A DNA stretch of 56,435 nt from Bdellovibrio sp. 28-41-41 (GCA_002256935.1 NCGL01000010.1:1-56435), one strand, 5' to 3'; counted from the first letter of the stretch, positions 36,569 to 44,920 are shown. Program-made: numbers and translations. The notes: generated by a model from the sequence alone, not told the origin.

Positions 36569-36666
36569 CTTTATATTTGTTTTCAATAGTCTCAATATGA
36601 GAATGCCTAATTCCATTTAAGAAAATCTTAAAATCGTCGAAAAGTTCATGGTAGACTAGAGGTTAG

Positions 36667-37296
36667 ATGAAGACTCAAAAGCCAAAGAAAAAAGACAATT
36701 TTGCCGCCTATTTCCTTGGATTGTGTTTCCTTGCATCGTCGGCCTTGTTTGCTGTGTTTGTTATTTCTGAAGATCATCCGGTTATTGCGGGAGTTACAGA
36801 AGGTCAAAGTGAGTTCTCTTCAACACGTAAAATTACAGAACTTGATAATGTGAACGACCATTTAAAAAGTGTGTCGGATAAAATGGAATACGAGCGTTTA
36901 AAAACATTGGTAGCAAACTTAAAGGCTAGCCATGACACGAGTCCGTCTCAGCCAATCGTTCAAAGTAATAATGATGAACCCATTTTGGAATTAGAAAATG
37001 GTTTGCGTGAAAAGCAAATGGCTCAACAATTTGGTCGTACTAATGAATTTAAAAAGCCGTCTACAGATCCAAGATCACTAGTATACAATTCAGTGATTGA
37101 AGATCGCCACGCAACCAAGGCCAAAGAAGAAGAGCGCAAGCGGCAAGCCAAGGAATTCGTAGCTAAAGCGCGTAAAGATGGCTGGATCGTAAACTTGGAC
37201 TCTGAGTTCAAAATCAAATCTTATCGTCACGTAGATGATATGCCTGATCAAGAGGGCGAAAAAGATTATCGCGGTTTCCCAGTTCTTCCTAAATAA
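36667..37296 (+). CDS. Single-pass membrane protein of unknown function
   Basis: A short basic cytoplasmic start (MKTQKPKKKDN), one TM helix (AAYFLGLCFLASSALFAVFVI), then about 170 polar residues with a charged helical stretch (RHATKAKEEERKRQAKEFVAKARKDGW) and a conserved-looking end (YRGFPVLPK). No family recognised. GAGG lies just upstream of the ATG. A 98-bp gap separates it from the MotAB-like set, so it may be a separate unit. Confidence 0.6.
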   Translation: MKTQKPKKKDNFAAYFLGLCFLASSALFAVFVISEDHPVIAGVTEGQSEFSSTRKITELDNVNDHLKSVSDKMEYERLKTLVANLKASHDTSPSQPIVQSNNDEPILELENGLREKQMAQQFGRTNEFKKPSTDPRSLVYNSVIEDRHATKAKEEERKRQAKEFVAKARKDGWIVNLDSEFKIKSYRHVDDMPDQEGEKDYRGFPVLPK

Positions 37297-37331
37297 TCCA
37301 AGACCTTAATCGTAGGTTTGAAACACTTAAT

Positions 37332-37347
37332 TTTGATTTAAATCAAA
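37332..37347. promoter_or_regulatory. FNR/CRP-type palindrome TTGAT-N4-ATCAA
   Basis: A perfect 16-bp palindrome (TTTGATTTAAATCAAA) contains the exact FNR/ANR consensus TTGAT-N4-ATCAA at 37333-37346. It lies about 110 bp upstream of the lpoB-like gene, in a 159-bp gap. No confident -35/-10 pair could be placed at the spacing expected for class II activation. AT-rich palindromes also arise by chance. Confidence 0.4.
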
Positions 37348-37455
37348 TGTTGCTTATTTGCACCTATTCTTGACCATTTTCTTAGTCATCGAGTCACCGG
37401 CCGTTGTTGTCTTCATAAAATAATAGGCATAGAATTTCGTACATAGGAGCAAAAT

Positions 37456-38049
37456 ATGAAAATTAGTATTCTATTTTTATTAGCGCTATCTTTGTTTATT
37501 ACAAATTGTGGGCCGAAGGCGTTCGTAAAAGGTCAGTATGACGACGTTCAACGCGAGAACTTACTGAATGACCAATGGTCAGAAACAGATATGCAAAACG
37601 CGGTGAAAGATCTTGTTGCCAGTTTAGTTAACCATCCATCTATCGCCAATGCGAAAACTCCGCCGGTAGTAATGGTGACTCAGTTGCAAAATAAAACGAG
37701 TGAACACATCGACACTCAAAGCATCATGGATATGTTCCGTGTTGAGTTAATGAATTCAGGCAAAATTGAATTTATCGATAAAGAAGCCCGCCAAGATATC
37801 AAAGACGAATATGACTACCAAAATTCGGGTGTAGTTTCTGATGAAACTAAAAAAGGCCCAGGCGGCCAAACCGGCGCTGATTTCATCGTAAACGGACGCA
37901 TGGATTCCATCGTTCAAGAAGTTGGTAAAGACAAAACAGTTTATTACAAAATGACGATGAATTTGACGAACCTAAAAACTTCAAAAATGGTTTGGTCAAA
38001 CTACAAGCAAATGAGAAAACAATTTAAAAAGAAATCTGTTGGTTTATAA
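37456..38049 (+). CDS. Outer-membrane lipoprotein LpoB-like, penicillin-binding protein activator
   Basis: Lipobox FITNC with Cys18. The mature part follows the LpoB/YcfM plan: DMQNAVKDLVASLVNHPSI, TPPVVMVTQLQNKTSEHIDTQSIMDMFRVELMNSGKIEFIDK, then GADFIVNGRMDSIVQEVGKD and YYKMTMNLTNLKTSKMVWSN. In E. coli LpoB reaches through the peptidoglycan and activates PBP1B. The N-terminal stalk is short here. GGAG precedes the ATG. The next gene is the COG3014 lipoprotein that often accompanies LpoB homologues in other bacteria. Confidence 0.85.
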   Translation: MKISILFLLALSLFITNCGPKAFVKGQYDDVQRENLLNDQWSETDMQNAVKDLVASLVNHPSIANAKTPPVVMVTQLQNKTSEHIDTQSIMDMFRVELMNSGKIEFIDKEARQDIKDEYDYQNSGVVSDETKKGPGGQTGADFIVNGRMDSIVQEVGKDKTVYYKMTMNLTNLKTSKMVWSNYKQMRKQFKKKSVGL

Positions 38050-38080
38050 TCAGCAGAAGTTCTAAACCGCAAGCAACTAT

Positions 38081-39337
38081 ATGAGCAAAATCAAATTCAC
38101 TTTGAAGTCTTCAGTTATAGTTGCCTGCGTGCTGGTGTCCGCCTGCGCGACCTACCAGGGCAAAGTCTTTAAGAGCCGACAATTAGTAGAGTCCGGCCAA
38201 GTCTCTGAAGCCACCCAACAATTAAAAGTATTAGCCGACCAAGAAAGCGACGATCAGCTGATCTATACGCTGGATTATGCGACACTGCTGCAGTATTCGG
38301 GCGATCTAAAACAAAGTAATCAGTATTTCTTCAGCGCTTTAAAACTAATCGATAAATTTGACTATCAATCAATCAGTCGCGTAACTGGGTCTTTGCTGTT
38401 CAACGAAGAAATGGTTCAGTACAAGGGCGATACGTTTGAAAAAATCTTTGTGAACGCCTACCTGGCATTGAATTTCCTGGAACTGAATGATTTGGATGCA
38501 GCCCTAGTAGAAACTCGCCGAATTAACGAGAAATACCAAAAATATAGACAGGAAGAAAAAAAGAATTTCGAGATGAATTCGTTTGCGACCTATTTATCCG
38601 CGATGATTTGGGAAGCCGATGGCAAATACGACGATGCATACATCGCCTATAAAGATGCGTATAAAATTGATAGAAATATCGGGCTCATTGACGATGATTT
38701 AATTCGTACGGCAAAAAAAGCGCAGCGAATGGATGATTACAAAAAACTAAAATCAGATTTCCCAAATGTAAAAGAGGATCCGGCTTGGTACGACAAATCG
38801 ATGGCTGAAGTCGTAATAATTTTCCAAAATGGTTGGGGCGCCAGAAAAGATTTTAATCCGCACAGTCCAAGGTTCCCGATATTAAGATCGGTGTCAGCAG
38901 AAAGCCGCAACGCTAGAATCAGTATCGATCCCGTGGATAAATCGGGATCACATTATTTAGGACAAACCGAATTTGTATACAGCGTAGATGATGCCGCTAT
39001 TAAAACATTACTAGAAGACCAAGGCTCGCTAGTAGCACGCCGGTTAGGCGGAGTCGTAGCTAAAGAAGTCGCTGCTGATCAAATCCGACAGAAAAATCAA
39101 CTACTAGGTTTCGTAGCGGCCGTCGCCATGCACGCCTCTGACAGAGCGGATCTTAGGCAATGGTCATTCTTACCCAAAGAATTCCAAATGGTCCGCATCC
39201 GCGTAAAACCAGGCAAATATAAACTAAGACTAACCACGCAAAACCGCTATTCTGAAACTACCGGCAATAGTGTGCTGGAAAAAGAAATCGAAATCCGCGC
39301 AGGCAAAACTCGCTTTGTGAACTGGCGCCAGTTTTAA
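38081..39337 (+). CDS. TPR-containing lipoprotein, COG3014-like
   Basis: Lipobox LVSAC with Cys22. Residues about 25-220 are helical repeats of TPR type (DYATLLQYSGDLKQSNQYFFSAL, FVNAYLALNFLELNDLDAALVETRRI, YLSAMIWEADGKYDDAYIAY). The C-terminal half has a glycine-poor beta-rich domain ending KLRLTTQNRYSETTG ... GKTRFVNWRQF. The arrangement (FEKIFVNAYLALNFL, AEVVIIFQNGWGARK) matches the COG3014 lipoproteins encoded beside LpoB. It follows lpoB-like after 31 bp and probably works with it in cell-wall synthesis control; this is context-based. Confidence 0.8.
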   Translation: MSKIKFTLKSSVIVACVLVSACATYQGKVFKSRQLVESGQVSEATQQLKVLADQESDDQLIYTLDYATLLQYSGDLKQSNQYFFSALKLIDKFDYQSISRVTGSLLFNEEMVQYKGDTFEKIFVNAYLALNFLELNDLDAALVETRRINEKYQKYRQEEKKNFEMNSFATYLSAMIWEADGKYDDAYIAYKDAYKIDRNIGLIDDDLIRTAKKAQRMDDYKKLKSDFPNVKEDPAWYDKSMAEVVIIFQNGWGARKDFNPHSPRFPILRSVSAESRNARISIDPVDKSGSHYLGQTEFVYSVDDAAIKTLLEDQGSLVARRLGGVVAKEVAADQIRQKNQLLGFVAAVAMHASDRADLRQWSFLPKEFQMVRIRVKPGKYKLRLTTQNRYSETTGNSVLEKEIEIRAGKTRFVNWRQF

Positions 39338-39350
39338 GCTTCTCGTAGAT

Positions 39351-40190
39351 TCAGGAAGGGTGCCCATTGTTGATGCTGATTTCCATAAAGAATTCTCCAG
39401 CTTCGGATTTGAATGGCAGAACAATCGAACCCTGGTCACTCAAATGTGAAACGGATAAATCTTTCGCGCGTACAATCGCTGGAATCGCTTTCTCAAAAGA
39501 ATGCCCGTTTTCATTCAGTACTCTTTTGGCGTGACCAAAAATCATATTCAAGATTTCGCCGGCGCCGTCTTCAAGGTCTTTGGTGATTTCTATGTAATCT
39601 TCGCCCAGCATTTTGGACATGATAAATAGGAATACTTTTTCTGGGAAACAGATCGAAATATTGCCGTTGAAGGTCTTACTGGTAATTCCGATGATTCCCA
39701 ATATATCGATCACGGGAAGTTTCGTGTCTTTAGTTTTTAAAAGTGGTTTATCAATAGTAACAGTAACCTGGCACTGAACATCCAGTGTTTTAATCGCGCC
39801 TTCAATAAATGGATTGATGAAAGATACATCTAATTTTGTTGTTGGCTTAGCTGCAGAAACCGCTCTCTGAGGCACTTCGAACAGTGTTTCAACTGGCTTT
39901 AAAGCGATGTCCATTCCTTCCGATTTTATGAGAGTTATCGTCGCTTTCAATTGAGTCAAAACATACATTTGAAGTTTAGGTCTCTTTTGAGCTACGGCTA
40001 GCTGACTTAGAATTTTAAAACCCTTGTAGCTCACAAGCTGATTGTCGGTATTAAAAACGATGGCTTCCAGTTTTGGATTCGTTTCCATTTCTTTTTTTAC
40101 GTCGGACCCGAGGGATTCAGCCAATTCCTGTGTCAGTTCTTCGGGTATGTCATAAACTAGGGATTTCTCGTCTTTGTTTTTCGTAAACAT
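39351..40190 (-). CDS. STAS-CheX fusion protein
   Basis: The C-terminal 150 residues (from FINPFIEGAIKTL) are a CheX/CheC-type domain: LPVIDILGIIGITSKTFNGNISICFPEKVF, then DLEDGAGEILNMIFGHAKRVL with the Glu and Asn of the phosphatase motif, and FFMEISI at the end. The N-terminal 115 or so residues resemble a STAS domain (KLEAIVFNTDNQLVSYKGFKILSQL, PKLQMYVLTQLKATITLIKSEGM). CheX dephosphorylates CheY-P; fused to STAS it may instead link phosphorelay output to a partner switch. AGGAG lies just upstream of the ATG. The gene is isolated from other chemotaxis genes. Confidence 0.78.
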   Translation of the reverse strand: MFTKNKDEKSLVYDIPEELTQELAESLGSDVKKEMETNPKLEAIVFNTDNQLVSYKGFKILSQLAVAQKRPKLQMYVLTQLKATITLIKSEGMDIALKPVETLFEVPQRAVSAAKPTTKLDVSFINPFIEGAIKTLDVQCQVTVTIDKPLLKTKDTKLPVIDILGIIGITSKTFNGNISICFPEKVFLFIMSKMLGEDYIEITKDLEDGAGEILNMIFGHAKRVLNENGHSFEKAIPAIVRAKDLSVSHLSDQGSIVLPFKSEAGEFFMEISINNGHPS

Positions 40191-40341
40191 CGGTATGCTC
40201 CTTCAACTTTGGTTACCCGTTGTTGATAAGCTTTCCATGTTGTGTAGTAGAATCAATTGAGAAATTTCAGTCTGGCCTTTTAGGTAAGGTAGAAGGTCAG
40301 ATAAATAGGTAGAGATTTTAAGTAAATCAAGAAATCTGGAT

Positions 40342-40369
40342 AAAAAAAAGGACCCTTGTGGGTCCTTTT
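40342..40369 (-). terminator. Intrinsic terminator of phaR
   Basis: AAAAGGACCC and GGGTCCTTTT form a 10-bp stem around TTGT. On the minus strand the stem is followed by a run of eight T. It lies about 90 bp past the phaR stop, after the palindrome array. The plus strand has only TTTTC, so minus is the likely direction. Confidence 0.85.
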
Positions 40370-40394
40370 CATCGAAAACTTAAGTTTCAGTTAC

Positions 40395-40473
40395 CAAACT
40401 AGCTTAGCTAGTTTGCTTAACTGTACTCTAGCTTAGCTAGGCTACTTAGTTGCATTCTAGCTTAGCTAGAATG
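40395..40473 (-). repeat. Three palindromic hairpins with a 29-bp period at the 3' end of phaR
   Basis: CTAGCTTAGCTAG occurs three times, at 40399-40411, 40428-40440 and 40457-40469, exactly 29 bp apart. Copies 1 and 3 extend to 9-bp stems with different outer bases (CAAA/TTTG and CATT/AATG), so pairing is kept while sequence changes. Copy 2 has a 5-bp stem. Copy 3 contains the phaR stop codon, and the array ends shortly before the terminator, so all three fall in the phaR 3' mRNA. The two 16-bp spacers are partly similar. The role is unknown. Confidence 0.85.
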
Positions 40474-41061
40474 TGGCAATTGATTCAAGTTAGGATTGTG
40501 AGTTGGTAAATTGGGAGTTTCTTCTTCTTGAGAAGCACCTGATAAAACTGTCGCTTTTTCAGCTGCGATTTTTACAGTTGTATCTGGATTGTAGCGAGTC
40601 GCTGCATTCACAATTCTGTTTTCTAGATTGTTTTTGATCTCTTCAGTAGCCAACTTTTCAATTAGTTGTTGGTTCTGAGCTTGTTTCGTCATGTAATCTT
40701 GAGGAAACGCGCCTAGTTTTGCTAGGTAGCTAGAGATGCTGCCGTTTGCATTTTGGATAATTTCCCGAAGTGTGAAAAGTGGAGCGTATTGCGCTGACTT
40801 TTTCTCTGCTTCGAAAATGATCTGAGTTAGAGTAGCGGCTGTGATGTCGTTTTTAGATTTGTTATCAATAACCATCACTTCTTCATTAGTACGGATCATT
40901 TTAGCGATATCATCTAAAGTAACATAACAACTTTGTTGTGTGTCGTAGAGCTTACGATTTTGGTATCTTTTGATGATTTTAACCTTTGAGTTCGGTTTAG
41001 ATAAACCTAAAGTTGACGTGCTGCTCATTGGAGCCTGGGTAGAATCGTTTTGACTGATCAT
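40462..41061 (-). CDS. phaR: Polyhydroxyalkanoate synthesis regulator PhaR-like protein
   Basis: The N-terminal PhaR DNA-binding domain is clear: KIIKRYQNRKLYDTQQSCYV, TLDDIAKMIRTNEEVMVIDN, KSKNDITAATLTQIIFEAEK. The PHB-accumulation repeat follows (LFTLREIIQNANGSISSYL). In other bacteria PhaR represses phasin and PHA genes and is released when it binds PHA granules. No PHA synthase or phasin gene is in the window, so the target genes lie elsewhere, or the protein has another role in this lineage. GGGAGG precedes the ATG. The stop codon is inside the third palindrome of the array. Confidence 0.9.
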   Translation of the reverse strand: MISQNDSTQAPMSSTSTLGLSKPNSKVKIIKRYQNRKLYDTQQSCYVTLDDIAKMIRTNEEVMVIDNKSKNDITAATLTQIIFEAEKKSAQYAPLFTLREIIQNANGSISSYLAKLGAFPQDYMTKQAQNQQLIEKLATEEIKNNLENRIVNAATRYNPDTTVKIAAEKATVLSGASQEEETPNLPTHNPNLNQLPHSS

Positions 41062-41124
41062 TTTGCCTCCCTTGGAAAAACCCCTTCAAATCAAATTGAT
41101 AGGTAGGTTCGTATGACAAGGCGC

Positions 41125-41153
41125 AAACTAGCCGTGCTGCATAGGGCTGTCAA
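41125..41153 (-). promoter_or_regulatory. Candidate promoter of phaR
   Basis: On the minus strand a perfect -35 TTGACA (41148-41153) is followed after 17 bp by TAGTTT (41125-41130). This would give a leader of about 55 nt before the phaR ATG. The -10 box is weak (3 of 6). Confidence 0.5.
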
Positions 41154-41330
41154 GCTCTGTTGAAAAAAAAGTCACATATGCGCCGCAGAATTCTTTAATT
41201 AAGACTGGTATTAAAGGGTTTTAGGTTAGAAAAGCCGACCTTTTTTTAAAATATTTTTGTAATAAGGCTTAAGTCTTACGGACGTTCATCCGAAATAGAG
41301 TAGGTAGCGCAACTATTATCGGAGTGTTTA

Positions 41331-41756
41331 GTGAAAACTAATGAAAATCAACAGCTTATAGGTTGGGATTTGGTAACATTGTTGTCTTTGATAGTGTTAA
41401 CTCTGGTTACTTACGGCGGTTATACAAGGCATATTTTCAGTTCGGAAAAGATTTCATCAGACCAAATCAAAGCCGAGATTTTAGCCTATCAAGCCGCACA
41501 GATTTTTCTGTTAAGAAATGTCGAGAAAAAGGCCTCACAGTCCAGAAATATCGCCTCAGAAAGCAGCTCTTCGGTTATTACACTGGGTGAGTCCGTCAGC
41601 GGCAAGCCATATAAATTTCAAGTTGTCCAAGACGGTAGAGATAACTACCGCGTGCTTTTATCGAACGAAACTGAGTCTGGAAATGGCGATTTAAAATCTG
41701 ACATCGAGATAAAAATCGACCTATCGAAATCCCCAGAAATAGAGCCAGCGACCTAG
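41331..41756 (+). CDS. Small single-pass membrane protein of unknown function
   Basis: One TM helix near the N-terminus (LVTLLSLIVLTLVTYGGYT), then about 110 residues with a helix (SDQIKAEILAYQAAQIFLLRNVEKKAS) and a small beta-like end (KPYKFQVVQDGRDNYRVLLSN). The shape recalls a pseudopilin-like or secretin-accessory protein, but no prepilin peptidase site is seen. The start is GTG with CGGAG upstream. It precedes the TPR lipoprotein by 67 bp. Confidence 0.6.
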   Translation: MKTNENQQLIGWDLVTLLSLIVLTLVTYGGYTRHIFSSEKISSDQIKAEILAYQAAQIFLLRNVEKKASQSRNIASESSSSVITLGESVSGKPYKFQVVQDGRDNYRVLLSNETESGNGDLKSDIEIKIDLSKSPEIEPAT

Positions 41757-41823
41757 GTCCATTTTTTCCCATTTTATTCAAGCAATGTCTCACCCGCACC
41801 GAAGTGTCTCATAGAGGTGCTAC

Positions 41824-43659
41824 ATGTTTAAGCGAATCCTAGAGACAACAATTCTAAGCTTTGCAATTTTGATCTCTAGTTGTGCGCACAAGGGAAGTTC
41901 ATCGGACGGTGCTTACTACAAAGAATCGTCATACCGCGATGGCAATGCTGCACCCAAGCAGTTCACGCCGCCCGCGCTTTTAACTGAATCTGATAAAATG
42001 GATCCTTTCTACGTTCGAACGCAAGCAGATTATCATTACTCACTGGGTGAGGCGTATTCGTTAGAAGGCCAAGCGCAAAAAGCCGTCGAGTCATTTCAGA
42101 CCGTGTTAGTTTACGATGCTGAGTCTTCCAGCGTACGTACTCGTTTAGCGAAAGAGTATTTAAAACTAGGACAGATCAACAAAGCGATTGAACAAGTTAA
42201 AATCGTAATTGAGAAAAACAGCGACAACAAAGATGCACGCCTATTACTAGCGGGTTTATACACGACGATTCGATCATACCCTCAAGCGATTGAGCAGTAT
42301 GAGTTTGTTTTAAATAAATACCCTGATTATAACGAAGCTAACATTTACTTAGCAGCGGTGTATTCAGAAACTCAGCAGTATGAAAAAGCCGTGAAATTGT
42401 TTGAAAAAGTTTTGGCTTTGCCTGATTACGCGAACAAACATTTAATTCACTACTACATTGGCCGTATCCGTGAAGAAGAAAATGCAGAGAAGAATTTTAA
42501 ACTTGCAGAACAAAGCTATAAAAAAGCGAGTGAATTAAAACCAGAATTCGTAGATGCGGTGATTGCGCTTGGATCTATGTATAAAAATCAAAAGCAAGAC
42601 GCTAAAGCGATGGCTTTGTATCAAGAGTTCCAAAAATCCAAAGGTCCAAATGTAAAAGTGGCAGAAATTCTGTCGCAAATGTACATCGAACAACAAAAAT
42701 TCGATGAAGCGTTCGAACAACTAGAAGTTTTGGAAGCACAAACAGACGATCCTTTAGCAATCAAAGTAAGAATGGCGCTGATCCTGATAGAAAAGAAAAT
42801 GTTCGATCGCGCGATTGGTAAATTAGAAGAGATTTTAAGAATGGCCCCTGAGTCAGATAAAATTCGTTTCTACTTGGCTGCTGTGTATGAAGAAATTAAA
42901 AAAGACGAAATGGCTGTAAACCATTATCTAAAAATTCAAGCTTCGAGTCCATTCTATGGCGAATCTATGGTTCACGCCGGCTACTTACTAAAAAATATGA
43001 GTCAGCTAGATAAAGCGGTTAACGTATTAGCTAAAGCCTACGAGAATAAAAAAGATTATCCACAACTCTACGCTATGTACGCGTCGCTTTTAGATGAAGC
43101 GAAAGATTACAAAAAAGCACTAGAAGTTTTGAGCGTAGGTTTAGAGAAGTATCCAGACAATGCTCAATTGCACTTCTACTATGGTACTATTTATGACCGT
43201 ACGGGTGACAAAGAGAAGGTTATCGCGAATATGCAAAAGGTGATCGAGCTTGATCCAAACCATTCACAAGGTTTGAACTACCTAGCATTCACATGGGCTG
43301 AAATGGATAAAAACATGGACGAAGCGGAAAAATTGGCTCGCAGAGCTGTGACGCTAGATCCAGAGGATGGATATATCCTTGATACTTTAGGTTGGATTCT
43401 GTTTAAACGTGGCAATAAAAAAGAAGCTCTGAAGTTTCTTGAAGCGGCCACTAAGTTTCAACCAACTGTTGGTATTATCGCTGAACACTTAGGTGATATC
43501 TACCGTGATCTTTCGATGGTTGAAAAAGCTAAATCAATGTACAAAAAAGCCTTTGATTTAGAAATCGACAAAAAGAAAGCTAAAGAGTTAGAACAAAAAA
43601 TTCTAGCTATTGAAAATCAAACGGTTCCAGATCGAACACCGGCGAGCGTAGGGAAATAG
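41824..43659 (+). CDS. TPR lipoprotein
   Basis: Lipobox LISSC with Cys20. From about residue 60 to 590 there are at least 12 tetratricopeptide repeats (AVESFQTVLVYDAESSSVRTRLAKEYLKLG, AIEQYEFVLNKYPDYNEANIYLA, ALEVLSVGLEKYPDNAQLHFYYG, AEKLARRAVTLDPEDGYILDTLG). The last ones, with NYLAFTWAEMDKNMDEAEKL, match the common delta-proteobacterial TPR lipoproteins that resemble BepA or PilF in part. It is probably a periplasmic scaffold for outer-membrane assembly. A strong terminator follows, then a LolB-like gene. Confidence 0.85.
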   Translation: MFKRILETTILSFAILISSCAHKGSSSDGAYYKESSYRDGNAAPKQFTPPALLTESDKMDPFYVRTQADYHYSLGEAYSLEGQAQKAVESFQTVLVYDAESSSVRTRLAKEYLKLGQINKAIEQVKIVIEKNSDNKDARLLLAGLYTTIRSYPQAIEQYEFVLNKYPDYNEANIYLAAVYSETQQYEKAVKLFEKVLALPDYANKHLIHYYIGRIREEENAEKNFKLAEQSYKKASELKPEFVDAVIALGSMYKNQKQDAKAMALYQEFQKSKGPNVKVAEILSQMYIEQQKFDEAFEQLEVLEAQTDDPLAIKVRMALILIEKKMFDRAIGKLEEILRMAPESDKIRFYLAAVYEEIKKDEMAVNHYLKIQASSPFYGESMVHAGYLLKNMSQLDKAVNVLAKAYENKKDYPQLYAMYASLLDEAKDYKKALEVLSVGLEKYPDNAQLHFYYGTIYDRTGDKEKVIANMQKVIELDPNHSQGLNYLAFTWAEMDKNMDEAEKLARRAVTLDPEDGYILDTLGWILFKRGNKKEALKFLEAATKFQPTVGIIAEHLGDIYRDLSMVEKAKSMYKKAFDLEIDKKKAKELEQKILAIENQTVPDRTPASVGK

Positions 43660-43690
43660 TTCCCGGCGGCCTTTAGGGTTCAAAAACAAT

Positions 43691-43734
43691 GAAACAATTT
43701 GTCCTCTATATAGAAGACAAATTGTTTCTTTTTT
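43691..43734 (+). terminator. Intrinsic terminator after the TPR lipoprotein gene
   Basis: GAAACAATTTGTC (43691-43703) and GACAAATTGTTTC (43716-43728) form a perfect 13-bp stem. The loop contains a further small CTATATAG palindrome. Six T follow. Confidence 0.88.
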
Positions 43735-43771
43735 CTTGTTAACACCACCGATTGTTGAGTATCTTTGAACC

Positions 43772-44407
43772 ATGATGAAGTGGTTTTCAATTTTAGTTTT
43801 AGTTCTGTCGCTGCTAAGCATCAGCTGCGCGATGAAAATGAAAAAAGATGGTTCAGATTCTTTGGGTTCTGATGAGCTTAAGGGAACACCGATGAGCTGG
43901 GAAACTAAAGCCGCTATTCGAGACATTCGGAAAAACAAAATCAATCAGGTCACAATTGATTTGATCGCGATTAAAAATCAAAAATTGCGAATGGAAGCTT
44001 CGGCAACATTAGGCTATCAAGTCGCCTCGCTAGTTATGAGCCCGAATGAATTCGTCGCCGTTATTTATCCGCAAAAGAAAATTCTAAAAGGTCCATTGAA
44101 CGAGCGCAGCTTGGCTAAGACATTTAATATACCGATTCCACCAACAGCGCTGTACTCAATTGCGTATGATGAACCGATTCGTGGTTGGAAATGCCAGTTT
44201 GATGCGAACAAAGTTGTCAGCATGTGTGATGGTGGAGTTGCCAAAGTAGAATGGTTAAACAGAAAAGAAGGCGCAAAGCTAATCAAAATTTCATCAGCTA
44301 CGATTGAAGTCACTTGGTTTTTTAAAGCTCCTGAGCCGAAAGAGTTAACGCCAGAATTATTTGTTGCCGAATTGCCAAATGGATACCAAGTTCAAGAAAT
44401 TAAATAA
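43772..44407 (+). CDS. LolB-like outer-membrane lipoprotein
   Basis: Lipobox SISC with Cys19 after a hydrophobic MMKWFSILVLVLSLL. The mature protein shows the LolA/LolB-type half-barrel order: VTIDLIAIKNQKLRMEASATLGYQVASLVMSPNEFVAVIYPQ (paired strands), KILKGPLNERSLAKTFNIPI, then KVEWLNRKEGAKLIKISSATIEVTWFF. LolB receives lipoproteins at the outer membrane, but related DUF4292-type proteins have other roles, so the assignment is to the fold only. Two ATG codons in a row can serve as start. It follows the TPR lipoprotein gene across a terminator. Confidence 0.65.
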   Translation: MMKWFSILVLVLSLLSISCAMKMKKDGSDSLGSDELKGTPMSWETKAAIRDIRKNKINQVTIDLIAIKNQKLRMEASATLGYQVASLVMSPNEFVAVIYPQKKILKGPLNERSLAKTFNIPIPPTALYSIAYDEPIRGWKCQFDANKVVSMCDGGVAKVEWLNRKEGAKLIKISSATIEVTWFFKAPEPKELTPELFVAELPNGYQVQEIK

Positions 44408-44412
44408 TATTC

Positions 44413-44760
44413 TTATGTACGCTTTCTTTTCTTAAGATAATTGAATAGTATTTTGAGGGTGGGCCAAAATGCGATGGCTACAAAAGCCCATCCAATAGTG
44501 ATGCCGATAGAGGCGCCGGGTGTTCCCCCCAAATAAGCAAAACCCATCCCGATCACTGGCATTGGAAAAATGAACATAAAAAACAAACTGAGTGCTGCTA
44601 GAATTCCGCTTTGTACGTAGGGAATTGTTGGTGGAGTTGATTTGCGCCACCATTGAAATCCGATAAATAAAGGTACTAGCATACCTATGATTAATGTAGT
44701 GATTAATTGTGCTGTGAATACGGCTGTCTGAGTCCAAACCATTAAAATATCATCAACCAT
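44413..44760 (-). CDS. Small integral membrane protein of unknown function
   Basis: Three hydrophobic segments (TQTAVFTAQLITTLIIGMLV; SGILAALSLFFMFIFPMPVI; GASIGITIGWAFVAIAFWP) and a basic tail KKRKRT make up most of the 115 residues. No family recognised. It is alone on the minus strand, convergent with the LolB-like gene with a 5-bp gap. Confidence 0.6.
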   Translation of the reverse strand: MVDDILMVWTQTAVFTAQLITTLIIGMLVPLFIGFQWWRKSTPPTIPYVQSGILAALSLFFMFIFPMPVIGMGFAYLGGTPGASIGITIGWAFVAIAFWPTLKILFNYLKKRKRT

Positions 44761-44920
44761 CTCGAAATAAAATGTAACCTAAATCGCATAGGTTCATTCT
44801 AGATTCATTCTAAAATCGATTTCAGTTATATAAGTCAAATTTATACAAATGATAAAAGTCTCATTTAGACTCGACCAAGGGTTGGCAAAAATCAAATAAT
44901 TGTGAAATTTCATTTATCGA

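Noticed and set aside
40395..40473. Regular repeats suggesting a small CRISPR array
   Set aside because: The repeat is 13 bp and the spacers are 16 bp and similar to each other, there are only three copies, one overlaps a coding end, and no cas gene is near.
41221..41265. T-rich stretch after a short AGGT/ACCT pair
   Set aside because: The stem is only four to five pairs with mismatches, so I do not call a terminator.
43603..43944. Minus-strand open frame of 113 codons
   Set aside because: It spans the terminator and parts of two lipoprotein genes on the other strand; its sequence has no protein-like features.
44432..44737. Second open frame of 101 codons within the small membrane protein gene
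   Set aside because: The overlapping frame has clear transmembrane segments, whereas this one is Ser/Thr/Arg-rich and unstructured.
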